Positions 50,929 through 60,650 of a stretch of 64,000 nt of DNA are shown here, piece after piece. Below the pieces are notes generated by a model, which saw only the letters and a program-made list of their open reading frames with translations, made no database searches and had not been told where the DNA came from. This DNA is from JBBECJ01 sp963763325 (GTDB lineage Bacteria > Chloroflexota > Chloroflexia > Thermomicrobiales > CFX8). Positions within the stretch are counted from its first letter, which is position 1. Each line of letters begins with the position of its first letter. Made by a program: the position numbers and the translations under genes. The stretch spans positions 62,001 to 126,000 of the forward strand of contig CAVXOL010000025.1 of the NCBI GenBank assembly GCA_963763325.1, written 5' to 3'.

Positions 50929-53052
50929 CCTCAACATCGGACGGCTCGGCAGGTCGGACGTCGACCAGATTGCTGTGAAACGTCGATTGGTTGCCGAGAT
51001 CAGCGAGCGCGTCCGGCGTTACGAAGTTGACGTTCCGGCCGCCCGGAGCCAGCCGTGACCACTGCCCCTTCACCGAGACAGCCACGCCTGGAGGCACATC
51101 GTCGGTCACGATCGCCCGCAGCCTGCACCAGCCACGTTCGTTCTCGACGACAACGTCCTCGCCGTGGCTGATCCCGCGTTCGGCAGCGTCGATCGGATTG
51201 ATGTCGATCGATGGTACGCCTTCCAGCCGCATCAATTTAGGGATGTTCGCCAGGCTGCTGGAAACGAAGTGATGGGCTGCCGCAGACATCAGCACCAGCT
51301 TCGATCCGCGCTCGACTCCCGCGAACTCGGATGGCGGCGCATAAACTGGGCAACGGGTCCTGTCCCATTTCCGACATTGCCTCGCAGTACAGTTCGACCT
51401 TGCCGGATGGCGTCGGGAAGCGCAGATCCTGGAACGGCGTCGGGCTGACGACATCGAAGTTCAACGGCACCGTGCCTTCAGCCATCAACCGCTCGACAGT
51501 GATTCCATTCAGCAGCGGGTTGTTTGCTTTCGTTGCCTCGAAGACTTCCTCGACGACCTCCAGCGGCCCCTGTTGCAGCCACCAATCGTCATAGCCCATC
51601 GCGGCCGCCAGCGCGCGCATCGTATCCCAGTTGCTTCGCGCTTCTGCTAATGGCTCGATCGCCTGGTGGTTGAATTGCAGGAAGCGGTGGCCATATCCCT
51701 TGTGGAGATCGATCTGCTCAAGCTGGGTGGTAGCCGGCAGGACGATGTCTGCGTACTGTGCGGTGTCGGTCATGAAGATGTCGTGGACAACAGTGAACAG
51801 GTCGTCGCGCTTCATCCCCTCGATGATCAGCCCGGAGTTCGGTGTCGAGGTGACCGGGTTTGCGTTCAGGACGTAGAGCGAGCGGATCGGCGGGTCACTG
51901 ATCTCACCAGTCAGTGCGGCGCCGAGGCGGACCATGTTGACGATCCGAGGGACTGGCGGACTGTCGGCGGCGTGGCTGATGGCTTCGCCGTCCCATGCGA
52001 CCCAGCCGCTGGTGCTGTAGAAGAGTCCACCGCCCTTGACACCATATTGTCCGACGATGGCCGGCAGGCACAGTAAGGCACGAACGGTCTGACCACCGTT
52101 ACCGTGCCGCTGGATGCCGTCGGCGAACTTCAGCAGGGCGGGCGCCGTCGTAGCGTAGCGTCTCGCCAGATCGACGATCACCTCCGAATCGACGCCGGTT
52201 ATCGCGGCGACGCGCTCAACCGAATACTCGGCCGCGCGGTCACGAAGCTCGCGCCAGCCGACGCTGTTGGCTTCGAGCCAATCCTCATCGTGGAGGCCTT
52301 CGGAAAAGATGACGTTCATCAGTCCGAGCGCCAGCGCGCCATCGGTGGCCGGGTTCGGCTGAATGTGCTGGTCCGCCGAGCGCGCGGTCACGGTTCGACG
52401 CGGGTCGATCACGACGACGTAGGCGCCGCTCTTCTGCGCCTGGCGGAGGAACGGCATGAAGTGTGGCCCGGTGCTGGCCGGGTTGTTGCCCCAGATGACG
52501 ATCAGCTTGCTGTGCTGCAGATCGCGCGAGTCCATAGCCCAGCGTGCGCCAATTGTCGTCTCAACGGCGACACCGGCCGCCGCGTCGCAGATCGTCCGCT
52601 CCAGCCCACTGGCGCCCATCCGGTTGAACAGCCGCGAGACGGCGACGAGGTTCTGGACGAGCCCGAGCGTTCCGCTGTAGGAATACGGCAGGATCGCTTC
52701 TGGTCCGCTCTCGGCGATGATGCCCTTCCAGCGGTCCGCGATCTCGGCCAGCGCATCGTCCCACGAGATGCGCTGCCACTCGCCCGAACCCTTCGGGCCG
52801 ACACGGCGCAGCGGATACTGTCAGACGGTCAGGATGGTAGACGCGGTCGAGGTACGGACGCACTTTGGCGCAAAGCCAACCCTGCGTGATTGGGTGTTCG
52901 GCATCGCCCTTGAAGCTGACCGCAATTCCATCGCGGACTTCGGTCCACGTGGCGCAGGTATCCGGGCAATCGTGCGGGCAGGCGCCGCGAACCATCGTAA
53001 TCTCGCCGGTTGTCATCATTTGTCCCGTCGCTGAAACATCTGTCCACGGCAT
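50897..53052 (-). pseudogene. Molybdopterin-dependent oxidoreductase with 4Fe-4S domain, two frameshifts
   Basis: About 718 residues in three frame segments. Segment one has the 4Fe-4S domain GACPHDCPDTCATWTEV and GWLCAKVRPY. Segment two, from about 52800, holds the bis-MGD domains: IVIWGNNPASTGPHFMPF, VVVIDPRRTVTARSAD, LLKFADGIQRHGNGGQT, ADIVLPATTQLEQIDLH. Segment three, after about 51340, is the C-terminal barrel (AAHHFVSSSLANIPKL, GVAVSVKGQWSRLAPGGRNVNFVTP). Layout matches the BisC/FdhA-type family that reduces S- or N-oxides or oxidises formate. The start is ATG 53052 or 53019. Motifs are intact on both sides of each break. Confidence 0.78.
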
Positions 53053-53059
53053 TCTGTCT

Positions 53060-53088
53060 AGTGTACGCTGCCCCGCGATGTTGGCCAA
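53060..53088 (-). promoter_or_regulatory. Promoter with start point near the oxidoreductase ATG
   Basis: On the minus strand TTGGCC (53083-53088), 17 bases, TACACT (53060-53065). Transcription would begin about 53053, at the ATG at 53052, so the mRNA could be leaderless. With the ATG at 53019 instead, the leader is about 34 bases. Confidence 0.45.
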
Positions 53089-53141
53089 TCGGCTAGACTG
53101 GACCCAGCCAAACAACGCTTCTACGGAGGAGGGACATTACC

Positions 53142-54814
53142 ATGGTCACGACGAATCGCCCGGAAGCTGCCGACAACGCGCTGGCGGCCTCGTTCCAGCA
53201 GTCACGCTCGCGCGTCTTCGCCCGTCAGGGGATGGTCGCGACCGCCCACCCGCTGGCGACCGCCGCCGGCCTCGACGCCCTCCGGCGCGGCGGCAACGCG
53301 ATGGACGCTGCCATCGCCGCCGCCCTCGTGACCGGCGTCGTCCTGCCGGCGATGTCGGGGCTGGGCGGTGACGCGTTCTACATCCACGCCGACGGTAAGA
53401 CCGGCAAGGTCACGCGCTCATGAACAGCTCCGGGATTGCGCCACGAGCGCTTTCGCGTGACTACTTCGTCTCTCGCGGCCACCAGAAGATGCCGTTCTTC
53501 GGTCCGCACGCGCCCGGAATTCCCGGAGCAGTCGCCGGTTACTTCGAGGCGATAAACCGACATTGCCGTCTCTCGGTCGATGATCTGTTCAGCACGGCCA
53601 TCCACTATGCTGAGAACGGCTTCCCGCTCTCGGCTACTGGCTCGCGGACGATCAGCGCCTCACGTGACGAGATGGCCAAGTACCCCACGTCAGCCGCAAT
53701 CTTCCTGCGCAACGGCGAGGCCCTTCAGCCAGGCGAGATGCTGATCCAGCGCGATGTTGCCCATTCGCTGCGGCTCGTCGCCGAAGGTGGCCCCGATGCG
53801 TTCTATCGTGGCGACCTGGCTCGACGGATCGCTGACGCGGTCCGCGATCTCGGTGGCGAAATGACCGCCGACGACTTTGCCGACCACGAGGCTGATGTCT
53901 ACGAACCGATCTCGACTGACTATCGCGGCTACACCGTCTACCAGACGACGCTGCCGACGCAAGGTCACATCGTTCTCGAAGAGCTCAACATCATCGAGAA
54001 CGCGGACCTGGCTGGGCTCGGTCACAGCACCGCCGACAGCATCCACCTGCTGATCGAAGCCAAGAAGCGCGCCTTCGCCGACCGCAACGCATACTCCCGC
54101 GACCCACGCTTCGGTCCAACGCCACTCGAAACGCTGATCTCGAAGGAGTTTGCCCGCGCTCGATACGAGGACATCGACATGCGGCGGGCCAGCGACGAGG
54201 TCGCGCCGGGAGCGATTCCGGAGATGGACGGCGACACGACCTACCTGTGCACGGCGGACGCCGAAGGTAACATGGTCTCGTTCATCCACTCGCTCTCGGC
54301 CGGATTCGGCAGCCACGTCGTCGCAGGCGACACCGGCATCATGCTCAATAACCGCGCCGGACGTGGCTTCAGCCTCGAAGAGGGCCACCCGAACGTCATC
54401 GAGGGCGGCAAGAAGACGATGCACACCCTCAACTGCTTTGCGCTCGCCAAGGACGGCAAGACGTTCCTCGTTGGCGGAACGCCCGGCGGCGATCAGCAGC
54501 CACAGTGGAACATGCAGATCATCTCGAACCTGATCGACTACGGGATGGATGTTCAGGAAGCGGTAGAAGCCCCGCGCTGGCAGGGCTTCCCCGGCAGCGA
54601 CCCGATCAACCTGCCGAACCCGTTTGAGCTGCGGATCGAGTCGCGCGTCGATGAAGGGGTCATCGAGGAATTGCGACAGCGCGGCCACACGGTCAAGGTA
54701 CTTGGTCCGTATGCTGCTGGCGGCGCTGCCTTCCTGATCTCGCGCGATCCGGACACCGGCATCCTCCAGGGCGGCGGAGATCCCCGCTCAGAAGGACTCG
54801 CGCTCGGTTACTGA
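53142..54814 (+). pseudogene. Gamma-glutamyltransferase family protein, one frameshift
   Basis: About 557 residues of an Ntn-hydrolase that moves or hydrolyses gamma-glutamyl groups or acylases cephalosporin-like amides. Part one has QGMVATAHPLATAAGLDALRRGGNAMDAAIAAALV and MSGLGGDAFYI. One base is lost near 53412; then MNSSGIAPRA continues. The catalytic threonine is the first residue after cleavage in DGDTTYLCTADAEGNMVSFI. FGSHVVAGDTGIMLNNR and GGTPGGDQQPQWNMQII complete the small subunit. No signal peptide, so a cytosolic GGT-like enzyme. ATG at 53142 behind GGAGGAGGG. Part two is long and well conserved, so the break may be an error. Confidence 0.8.
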
Positions 54815-54845
54815 CCTCTGACGCTGTGAATGCAGCTCGTTCACG

Positions 54846-54872
54846 ATGGGGCGGAGCTTCGGTCCGCCCCAT
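54846..54872. terminator. Hairpin between convergent GGT and alpha/beta hydrolase genes
   Basis: ATGGGGCGGA (54846-54855) pairs with TCCGCCCCAT (54863-54872), loop GCTTCGG, followed by TGTTA on the plus strand. It lies 31 bases after the GGT stop and 2 before the hydrolase stop. Confidence 0.65.
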
Positions 54873-54874
54873 TG

Positions 54875-55756
54875 TTATCCCTTGTACCGCCCACTCAGCA
54901 GGACGGTGATGAGCCGACCAAGTGCCTCGGGCCGATCTTCCTGCAGAAAGTGGTTACTGTGCTCGAAAATCTCAAGGTTTCCTGCCGGCAGGATGCTTGC
55001 GATCTTACGGCCGACGTGCGTCTGGAACGTTCGGTCCTTGTCGCCCCAGATGACGAGTGAAGGCCGGTCGAATGCCTCGATGGCATCGCGCCAGCGACAG
55101 AACTGCTGGTCGTCCATCTGCTTGGCTCCGGACCGGAAGATCGTCAGCAACACGTCGCTGAATCCATCGGTAAACGGATGCCAGTAGACGTCCATGACAT
55201 CGTCGGTCAGTCGCTGCCGTTCGGAGACGTAGAGGGCAAACGCTTCACGGAGCATGAACTTCCGCGCGAACCGGAACGCAGTTTCGCCAACGAGAGGTAG
55301 TTTGAGGACGCCAAACGGGCTGAGCCCTGAACCTCCCCAGTCATCTTCCCAGAAACTGGTGTTCAGCACGACCAGTTGCGTCACGCGATCAGGATCGCGG
55401 CTGAGTAACTCGGCCCCGACCAGCGCTCCGAAGTCGTGGACAACCAGGGCGTACCGATCAACGCCAAGCTCGCCGAGCACCCTCTGGATGAACGTCGCCT
55501 GCCCGGTGGGCGAAAGGTCCATGTCAACCGGGCGGTCCGAGAACCCAAAGCCGAGCAGGTCCGGTGCAATCACCCGCCAGCGATGGCTGACGACCTGGGC
55601 GACATTACGCCACAGGAACGAATTGGTCGGAATTCCGTGCAGGAAGACGACCGGATCTCCCATCCCGATATCGAGAACGTAGGTTCGAAGGCCATCGATG
55701 GCGACCGGCGTGAGTTGTGATTGCCACGCGGCAACCGCATCCGGGACACGATGCAC
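54875..55756 (-). CDS. Alpha/beta hydrolase (haloalkane dehalogenase/epoxide hydrolase-like)
   Basis: A 293-residue alpha/beta hydrolase. The oxyanion region is VVFLHGIPTNSFLWRNV; the nucleophile elbow is LVVHDFGALVGAEL, with Asp rather than Ser, as in haloalkane dehalogenases and epoxide hydrolases. The acid is likely in VIWGDKDRTF and the base in FEHSNHFLQEDRP. The cap domain contains several Trp and Phe residues (FWEDDWGGSG). The GTG start shares a base with the slipin stop (TAGTG), a strong sign of co-translation. A cytosolic enzyme translated with membrane proteostasis genes is unusual. Confidence 0.85.
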   Translation of the reverse strand: MHRVPDAVAAWQSQLTPVAIDGLRTYVLDIGMGDPVVFLHGIPTNSFLWRNVAQVVSHRWRVIAPDLLGFGFSDRPVDMDLSPTGQATFIQRVLGELGVDRYALVVHDFGALVGAELLSRDPDRVTQLVVLNTSFWEDDWGGSGLSPFGVLKLPLVGETAFRFARKFMLREAFALYVSERQRLTDDVMDVYWHPFTDGFSDVLLTIFRSGAKQMDDQQFCRWRDAIEAFDRPSLVIWGDKDRTFQTHVGRKIASILPAGNLEIFEHSNHFLQEDRPEALGRLITVLLSGRYKG

Positions 55757-56601
55757 TACGCCAGTTCCTCCACCTGCGGCGGCGTTGTTTGCGACGGCTG
55801 CGCCGCGGGCGTCGCCGCCGGACCACCGCTGGCCTCACTCGACGGACGGAAACCTGGCACGACTGCAGCGATGAGGTCCATCGGTAACGGAAAGATAATC
55901 GTCGAGTTCTTCTCAACCGAGATCTCTGTCAGCGTCTGAAGGTAACGCAACTGGATTGCAATTGGTTGCTCGGCAATGATCGCGGCCGCGTTCTGGAGCT
56001 GTTTCGACGCCTGGAACTCGCCCTCCGCGTGGATGACCTTGGCCCGCTTCTCACGCTCAGCTTCGGCCTGCCGCGCCATCGCTCGCTGCATGGATTGCGG
56101 AAGCTCAACGTCCTTGACTTCAACAAGGCTCACCTTGACGCCCCACGGCTCGGTCTGCTCGTCAATGATGGTCTGCAACTGCTGATTGATGTTCTCGCGT
56201 TCCGACAGCAGCTGGTCCAACTCGACCTGTCCCAGGACGGATCGCAGCGTCGTCTGCGCGATCTGTGACGTGGCCCGAACGTGGTCGGCGATGTTCACCG
56301 TCGCGGCATTTGGGTCGACCACGCGAAAATAGACGACGGCGTTGACGTTGACCGTCACGTTGTCGCGAGTAATGACTTCCTGGCGAGGGACGTCCATCGT
56401 CAACGTGCGCAGATCGACCTTCATCATTCGTTCGACAAACGGGATCAGCAGAATCAGGCCGGGTCCTCGAGCGCCCATCAACCGACCAAGCCGGAAGATG
56501 ACGCCGCGTTCGTACTCCTGCACGATCTTGATAGACGCTGAAAGGACAATCAGGATGAACAGGACGATCGCGCCGAGTGCGATCAAGACTCCGGTATCCA
56601 A
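55756..56601 (-). CDS. SPFH/band 7 slipin
   Basis: A 281-residue membrane protein. The N-terminal helix (residues 4-23, GVLIALGAIVLFILIVLSAS) anchors it; the SPFH domain then has IVQEYERGVIFRLGRLMGARGPGLILLIPFVE, LTMDVPRQEVITRDNVTVNVNAVVYF and VKVSLVEVKDVELPQSMQRAMARQAEAEREKRAKV. It forms large ring assemblies on membranes. The genes upstream (NfeD protease) and downstream (hydrolase) are on the same strand; slipin cleavage by an NfeD protease is a known pairing. ATG at 56601 with AGGGGAG upstream. Confidence 0.93.
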   Translation of the reverse strand: MDTGVLIALGAIVLFILIVLSASIKIVQEYERGVIFRLGRLMGARGPGLILLIPFVERMMKVDLRTLTMDVPRQEVITRDNVTVNVNAVVYFRVVDPNAATVNIADHVRATSQIAQTTLRSVLGQVELDQLLSERENINQQLQTIIDEQTEPWGVKVSLVEVKDVELPQSMQRAMARQAEAEREKRAKVIHAEGEFQASKQLQNAAAIIAEQPIAIQLRYLQTLTEISVEKNSTIIFPLPMDLIAAVVPGFRPSSEASGGPAATPAAQPSQTTPPQVEELA

Positions 56602-56664
56602 GTAGCTCCCCTGTCATGGCCCACAAGCGGGCATGTATCGCGACCAACCGGACGCGTAAGATCT

Positions 56665-58074
56665 CTATACCGACACGCCTCCGAGGGCATCCGGAGGCAG
56701 GCTCGCCTCGACTGTCACCGGCGCGACCATCAGGTGCAGACCGTCGACGCTCAGCACCCGAACGAACTCACCGCGTCCGACGTTCCCTCCGCTTGATGTT
56801 GCCTGCCAGAGCTCTCCCTGCACGAAAACCATTCCATCCGGATCGAGCGGCCGGCGGACGACCGCGACGGCACCGACGAGCGTGCTCTCACCGGTAGCGG
56901 GAGGAAGGCCACGAGAACGCCACATCGTGCCGGCTATGAACAGGAAGAATAGTCCCATCACTGCCGTGACGGTGAAGATCACCGTCTGCGAGATTACCAG
57001 CACATCGTCGTTGCGCGTATTGGAGAGCAACAGCCCGCCGAATAGAAACGCGACAATGCCCGAGATCGTCAGGATGCCATGTGTTGGTACAAAGACATCG
57101 ATGACAAACAGCAGGAACGCCAACCCCATCAATGCCAGGCCCGCCCAATTGGTGTCGAGCGTCCCGAGCGCGTAGAAGCCGGTTACCAGCATGATTGCGC
57201 CGACCGCGCCGGGGCCGATTCCGCCCGGATTGGCGAGCTCGAAGACGAGCGCCAGTGTGCCGAGGCTGACGAGGACGAAGGCGATGTTCGGGTCAGTAAT
57301 GACCTGAAGCAACTGCTCGAAGAACGACATGTCGATCTCGGAGACCGTCGCGCCAGCCGTCTCGACCGCGATCGTCTCACCACGGACGGTGACCTCAAGA
57401 CCGTCGGCTTGAGCGAGTACATCGTCGACATCGTCTGCCACGAAGTCGATAACATTCAATTCGACTGCCTCACCGGCAGTGATATTCGCGGCGTCACGAA
57501 CCGCTGATTCGGCCCACTCGGCGTTACGGCCGCGTTGTTCCGCGAGCCCTCGAATCTTGGCCGCGGCATCATTGACGATCTTGCGATCCATCGCGGTCTC
57601 TTCGCCGTCCTCTGATTCCTCGCCAAGCTGGACCGGAGTGGCAGAGCCGATGTTGGTCGCTGGAGCCATCGACGCGACGTGGGCGGCATAGGTAATGTAG
57701 ACACCGGCCGAGCCCGCCCGCGCCCCTTCCGGAGCGACATAGACGATGACGGGGATTGACGACGCGAGGATGTCGCTGACGATGTCGTCCATTGCTGACG
57801 ACAATCCGCCTGGCGTGTCCATCCGCAGAATAACGGCGCTGTCTCCGCGTTCGGTCGAACGCTCGATTCCACGACCAACGTAGGTCGCCATCACGGGCGT
57901 TATCGTGCCGTCAATATCAATCAGGCCGACCTGACGGTTTGACGATTGTGCGCCGGCGCCCGAGACACCCGCGAATATCAGACCAGCCAGCACACACGAG
58001 GACAAGAACGCGCGCCAGACAATGTGCAGGCGCCGAGTGCGGGTAGAGCCTGCCCTGTGAGTCGGTGAGGTCAT
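56665..58074 (-). CDS. NfeD-family membrane serine protease (long form)
   Basis: A 469-residue protein. A signal peptide or anchor covers residues 18-43. The ClpP-like protease domain at 50-230 has the catalytic Ser in GARAGSAGVYIT and Lys in AMDRKIVNDAAAKI. Four to five membrane helices occupy residues 270-400 (FVLVSLGTLALVFELANPGG, GLALMGLAFLLFVIDVFVPTHG). The NfeD OB-fold domain is the last 70 residues (VGAVAVVRRPLDPDGMVFVQGELW). This long form usually cleaves the neighbouring slipin. ATG behind AAGGAG, with TATACT at 58105-58110 as likely -10. Confidence 0.95.
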   Translation of the reverse strand: MTSPTHRAGSTRTRRLHIVWRAFLSSCVLAGLIFAGVSGAGAQSSNRQVGLIDIDGTITPVMATYVGRGIERSTERGDSAVILRMDTPGGLSSAMDDIVSDILASSIPVIVYVAPEGARAGSAGVYITYAAHVASMAPATNIGSATPVQLGEESEDGEETAMDRKIVNDAAAKIRGLAEQRGRNAEWAESAVRDAANITAGEAVELNVIDFVADDVDDVLAQADGLEVTVRGETIAVETAGATVSEIDMSFFEQLLQVITDPNIAFVLVSLGTLALVFELANPGGIGPGAVGAIMLVTGFYALGTLDTNWAGLALMGLAFLLFVIDVFVPTHGILTISGIVAFLFGGLLLSNTRNDDVLVISQTVIFTVTAVMGLFFLFIAGTMWRSRGLPPATGESTLVGAVAVVRRPLDPDGMVFVQGELWQATSSGGNVGRGEFVRVLSVDGLHLMVAPVTVEASLPPDALGGVSV

Positions 58075-58104
58075 GACTACACTCCTTAACCCCTACCCGG
58101 TGCA

Positions 58105-58155
58105 AGTATATCCAGCCGCGGAGACCGCGGCTGAACCTGCTACTCCCGGTACAAT
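58105..58155. promoter_or_regulatory. Divergent promoters of nfeD-type gene and folC sharing one palindrome
   Basis: AGCCGCGG (58114-58121) and CCGCGGCT (58125-58132) form a perfect palindrome around AGA. On the minus side TATACT (58105-58110) lies 3 bases away. On the plus side TACAAT (58150-58155) lies 17 bases away. The palindrome thus occupies or abuts the -35 regions of both promoters, so one bound protein could affect both genes. Confidence 0.4.
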
Positions 58156-58204
58156 TCCCGCGCCGCCATGCGGCATTGAGAATGACCGGCAAGGCAGGGG
58201 TAGC

Positions 58205-59617
58205 ATGTCATCGGCTCTTACAGAGTACCGGCGCGCTGAGCGTTACGTCAACAGCCTCATCATGGGGCCACCATCTCCACCAGCAGGGACTCCTCCCGAA
58301 GAGATACGTGCTCGCGCCGTCGAGCGACTTCAACGACTTCGCGCCTTTCTCGCCTTTCTCAACGATCCCCAACGCCAGTACCGGACGGTCCACATTGCGG
58401 GGACGTCCGGAAAAGGGTCAACATCCACGTTCACTGCAAGCATCCTCTCGGCGGCTGGATTTCGGACCGGGACCCATGTCTCGCCCTATCTGCAGGTGGC
58501 TACCGAAAAGCTCCAGATCGATGGCCAGATCGTTTCGGCTTCACGCTACGCTGCACTGGTCGACTCAATGCGCGAGAGCGTCGAAGCATGGGTAGCTGCC
58601 GGTCACGAACGTCCGAACTATGGCGAGTTCTGGGTTGCAATGACCTACCGCTACTTCGCCGAGGAACAGGTCGATGTCGCGGTGATCGAAGTAGGGGCCG
58701 GAGGCCGATTCGATGTCACGAACGTGATCGAACCCGATGTCGCCGCCGTCACCAGTATCGGCTTCGACCACACCGTGACACTTGGCTCGACACTACCAGA
58801 GATCGCCTGGCACAAGGCCGGCATCATCAAGCCCGGATCGATCGCCGTAACAGCAGTTCGTGATCCTGAGGCGTTGCCTGTCATCGAGGCCGAAGCACGA
58901 CAGCACGACGTCGAGTTACGGCACGTTCGGCAGGGTATTGAGTATGACGAGGTTGAATCTAACGATCATGGTACGTCGTTCGTCGATCGGCGTTCCGGCC
59001 GCCGGTTTCAGGTCGAGTTGCCCGGTACGTTCCAGGCAGCAAACGCGGCAACAGCGATCGCAATTGCCAGAGCATTCAATCCAGCACGCGTGACCAACGA
59101 CGCACTCTCAGCGGGACTGGCAGCGTCGCGATTTCCGGGCCGGATGGAGACCGTCCAGCGCAATCCGCTCGTGCTGCTGGACGGCGCGCACAACCCCGAA
59201 AAGGTCGCATCACTCGTTCGCAACCTGGACACCCTCTACCCTGATCGCCGGAGAATCCTGGTCTTCGGTGCACTCGAATCGAAGAGCTACCAGGAGATGT
59301 TGGAGTCGCTTCTTCCAGGCACGGACACTCTAATCGCGACGGCGCCGAAGGTGTTTGCCAAGCCGTCCACGACCGCCGCCGAGATCGCGGCTCTCGCCCC
59401 GGCTGACATGAGCGTTGAGGCCATTGATGATCCGATCGCTGCGACCAGTCGCGCCGTCGAGCGTGCTGGCCCGAATGACATTGTCGTCATCACCGGTTCG
59501 CTTTACCTCGTCGGCAACGTTCGCGAGCGCTGGTTCCCGACCGAGTGGATTCTGGAGCAGGGGACGTGCTGGCCACGGGTGGGAGATCGCATGAAACACC
59601 AGTCACATGTGCCATGA
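58205..59617 (+). CDS. folC: Folylpolyglutamate synthase / dihydrofolate synthase
   Basis: A 470-residue FolC that adds glutamates to folate and, in bifunctional forms, makes dihydrofolate from dihydropteroate. Signatures are HIAGTSGKGSTSTFTASIL (P-loop), GTHVSPYLQVATEKLQIDG, VDVAVIEVGAGGRFDVTNVI, TSIGFDHTVTLGSTLPEIAWHKAGI with the Mg-binding residues, and VLLDGAHNPEKVASL. The ATG at 58205 lies behind GGCAGGGG; earlier in-frame codons reach into the divergent promoter region. It stands alone, convergent with an MBL gene. Confidence 0.95.
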   Translation: MSSALTEYRRAERYVNSLIMGPPSPPAGTPPEEIRARAVERLQRLRAFLAFLNDPQRQYRTVHIAGTSGKGSTSTFTASILSAAGFRTGTHVSPYLQVATEKLQIDGQIVSASRYAALVDSMRESVEAWVAAGHERPNYGEFWVAMTYRYFAEEQVDVAVIEVGAGGRFDVTNVIEPDVAAVTSIGFDHTVTLGSTLPEIAWHKAGIIKPGSIAVTAVRDPEALPVIEAEARQHDVELRHVRQGIEYDEVESNDHGTSFVDRRSGRRFQVELPGTFQAANAATAIAIARAFNPARVTNDALSAGLAASRFPGRMETVQRNPLVLLDGAHNPEKVASLVRNLDTLYPDRRRILVFGALESKSYQEMLESLLPGTDTLIATAPKVFAKPSTTAAEIAALAPADMSVEAIDDPIAATSRAVERAGPNDIVVITGSLYLVGNVRERWFPTEWILEQGTCWPRVGDRMKHQSHVP

Positions 59618-59649
59618 TTACGTCGAGTGGCGGCACTGAGTCGCGACAC

Positions 59650-60615
59650 CTACGCTTGCGGCGTCTCTCCGCACTCATCCCTCTTCCTCAGGTATCGCAG
59701 CAACCCGTCAACCGCCATGCCGTATGGCGTCGCCAGGGCCGTCTGTTGAGAAACGGAGGTCGTCCCGTCTGATTCCATCTGGGCCGCGACGTGTGCGATC
59801 AGTCGATCGACCATCGTATCGCGCTCAATGCCGTCGGTCACGAATGACTCGACGAGCGCAACCCACTCATCGAGCCGTCGATCGAGCCGATCAAGATGCA
59901 CCTGGACGTCGTTAACGACTCCGAAGTGCGTCAACAGCATCCGTTCAGGAGCGAGATCACGCAACCGTCGGATGCTCTGGTGCCAGAGTGCAATGTCGAT
60001 GTCGGGCGGCGGCGTCGGTGGAAGGGTATCCGGGGATGGCGGAATTCGGATTCCAGCCACATCACCAGTAAACGCCACGTTGTGGAGCGGGTCGTGGAAC
60101 GCAACGTGGTGCGACGCGTGGCCAGGGGTGTAGAGGACCGTCAGCGTCCGACCGCCGACCGCGACCGTTTCGCCGTCCGCAACAGCAATGACCCTGTCGG
60201 CTGGGACTGGCACAACCTCGCCCCACAGCCGTTCCATCTGGTCGCCGTAAATGCGCGTCGCGCTGCGGACGAGGTTTGTCGGGTCTATCGAATGCGGTGC
60301 GCCGATCTCATGGACGTAGAGCCGCGCGTCCGCGTTACGCTGCATCAGGAGTCCAGCAGCCCCAGCGTGGTCGAGATGAACATGGGTGACCAGCAGGTAG
60401 CGAATGTCAGCCAGTTCGCGTCCAAGTGCCTTGACACCAGCTTCAAGCGCGGCAAGCGTGCTCGACGGTCCCGTCTCGATCAGCGCCAACCCATCGTCAG
60501 TCTCCAGCAAATAGGCGGCGACGACCTTCTGGACACCCTGAAACTGCAGATCGATGATCGCCGTGTCGTTTGTGAGCCAGCGAGTTTCTGTTCCGCTCAA
60601 CGTGCATCCATTCAT
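59650..60615 (-). CDS. MBL-fold metallohydrolase
   Basis: A 321-residue protein. The metal site is LLVTHVHLDHAGAAGLL (HxHxDH), VLYTPGHASHHVAFHDP, NVAFTGDVAGIRIPP and LLTHFGVVNDV. The C-terminal 80 residues are helical and may form the dimer or substrate cap, as in lactonase-like members. Start at ATG 60615, without a clear ribosome site. It lies 35 bases after the ArsR-like regulator gene and is probably co-transcribed and controlled by it. Substrate unknown. Confidence 0.85.
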   Translation of the reverse strand: MNGCTLSGTETRWLTNDTAIIDLQFQGVQKVVAAYLLETDDGLALIETGPSSTLAALEAGVKALGRELADIRYLLVTHVHLDHAGAAGLLMQRNADARLYVHEIGAPHSIDPTNLVRSATRIYGDQMERLWGEVVPVPADRVIAVADGETVAVGGRTLTVLYTPGHASHHVAFHDPLHNVAFTGDVAGIRIPPSPDTLPPTPPPDIDIALWHQSIRRLRDLAPERMLLTHFGVVNDVQVHLDRLDRRLDEWVALVESFVTDGIERDTMVDRLIAHVAAQMESDGTTSVSQQTALATPYGMAVDGLLRYLRKRDECGETPQA

Positions 60616-60650
60616 CCGTTTGCTCGTTGCACGCCAGGGACGGACGAGAC

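Noticed and set aside
53690..54688. A 332-codon minus-strand frame opposite the gamma-glutamyltransferase
   Set aside because: Antisense shadow; plus-strand product is a clear GGT and the minus frame has no start with a ribosome site.
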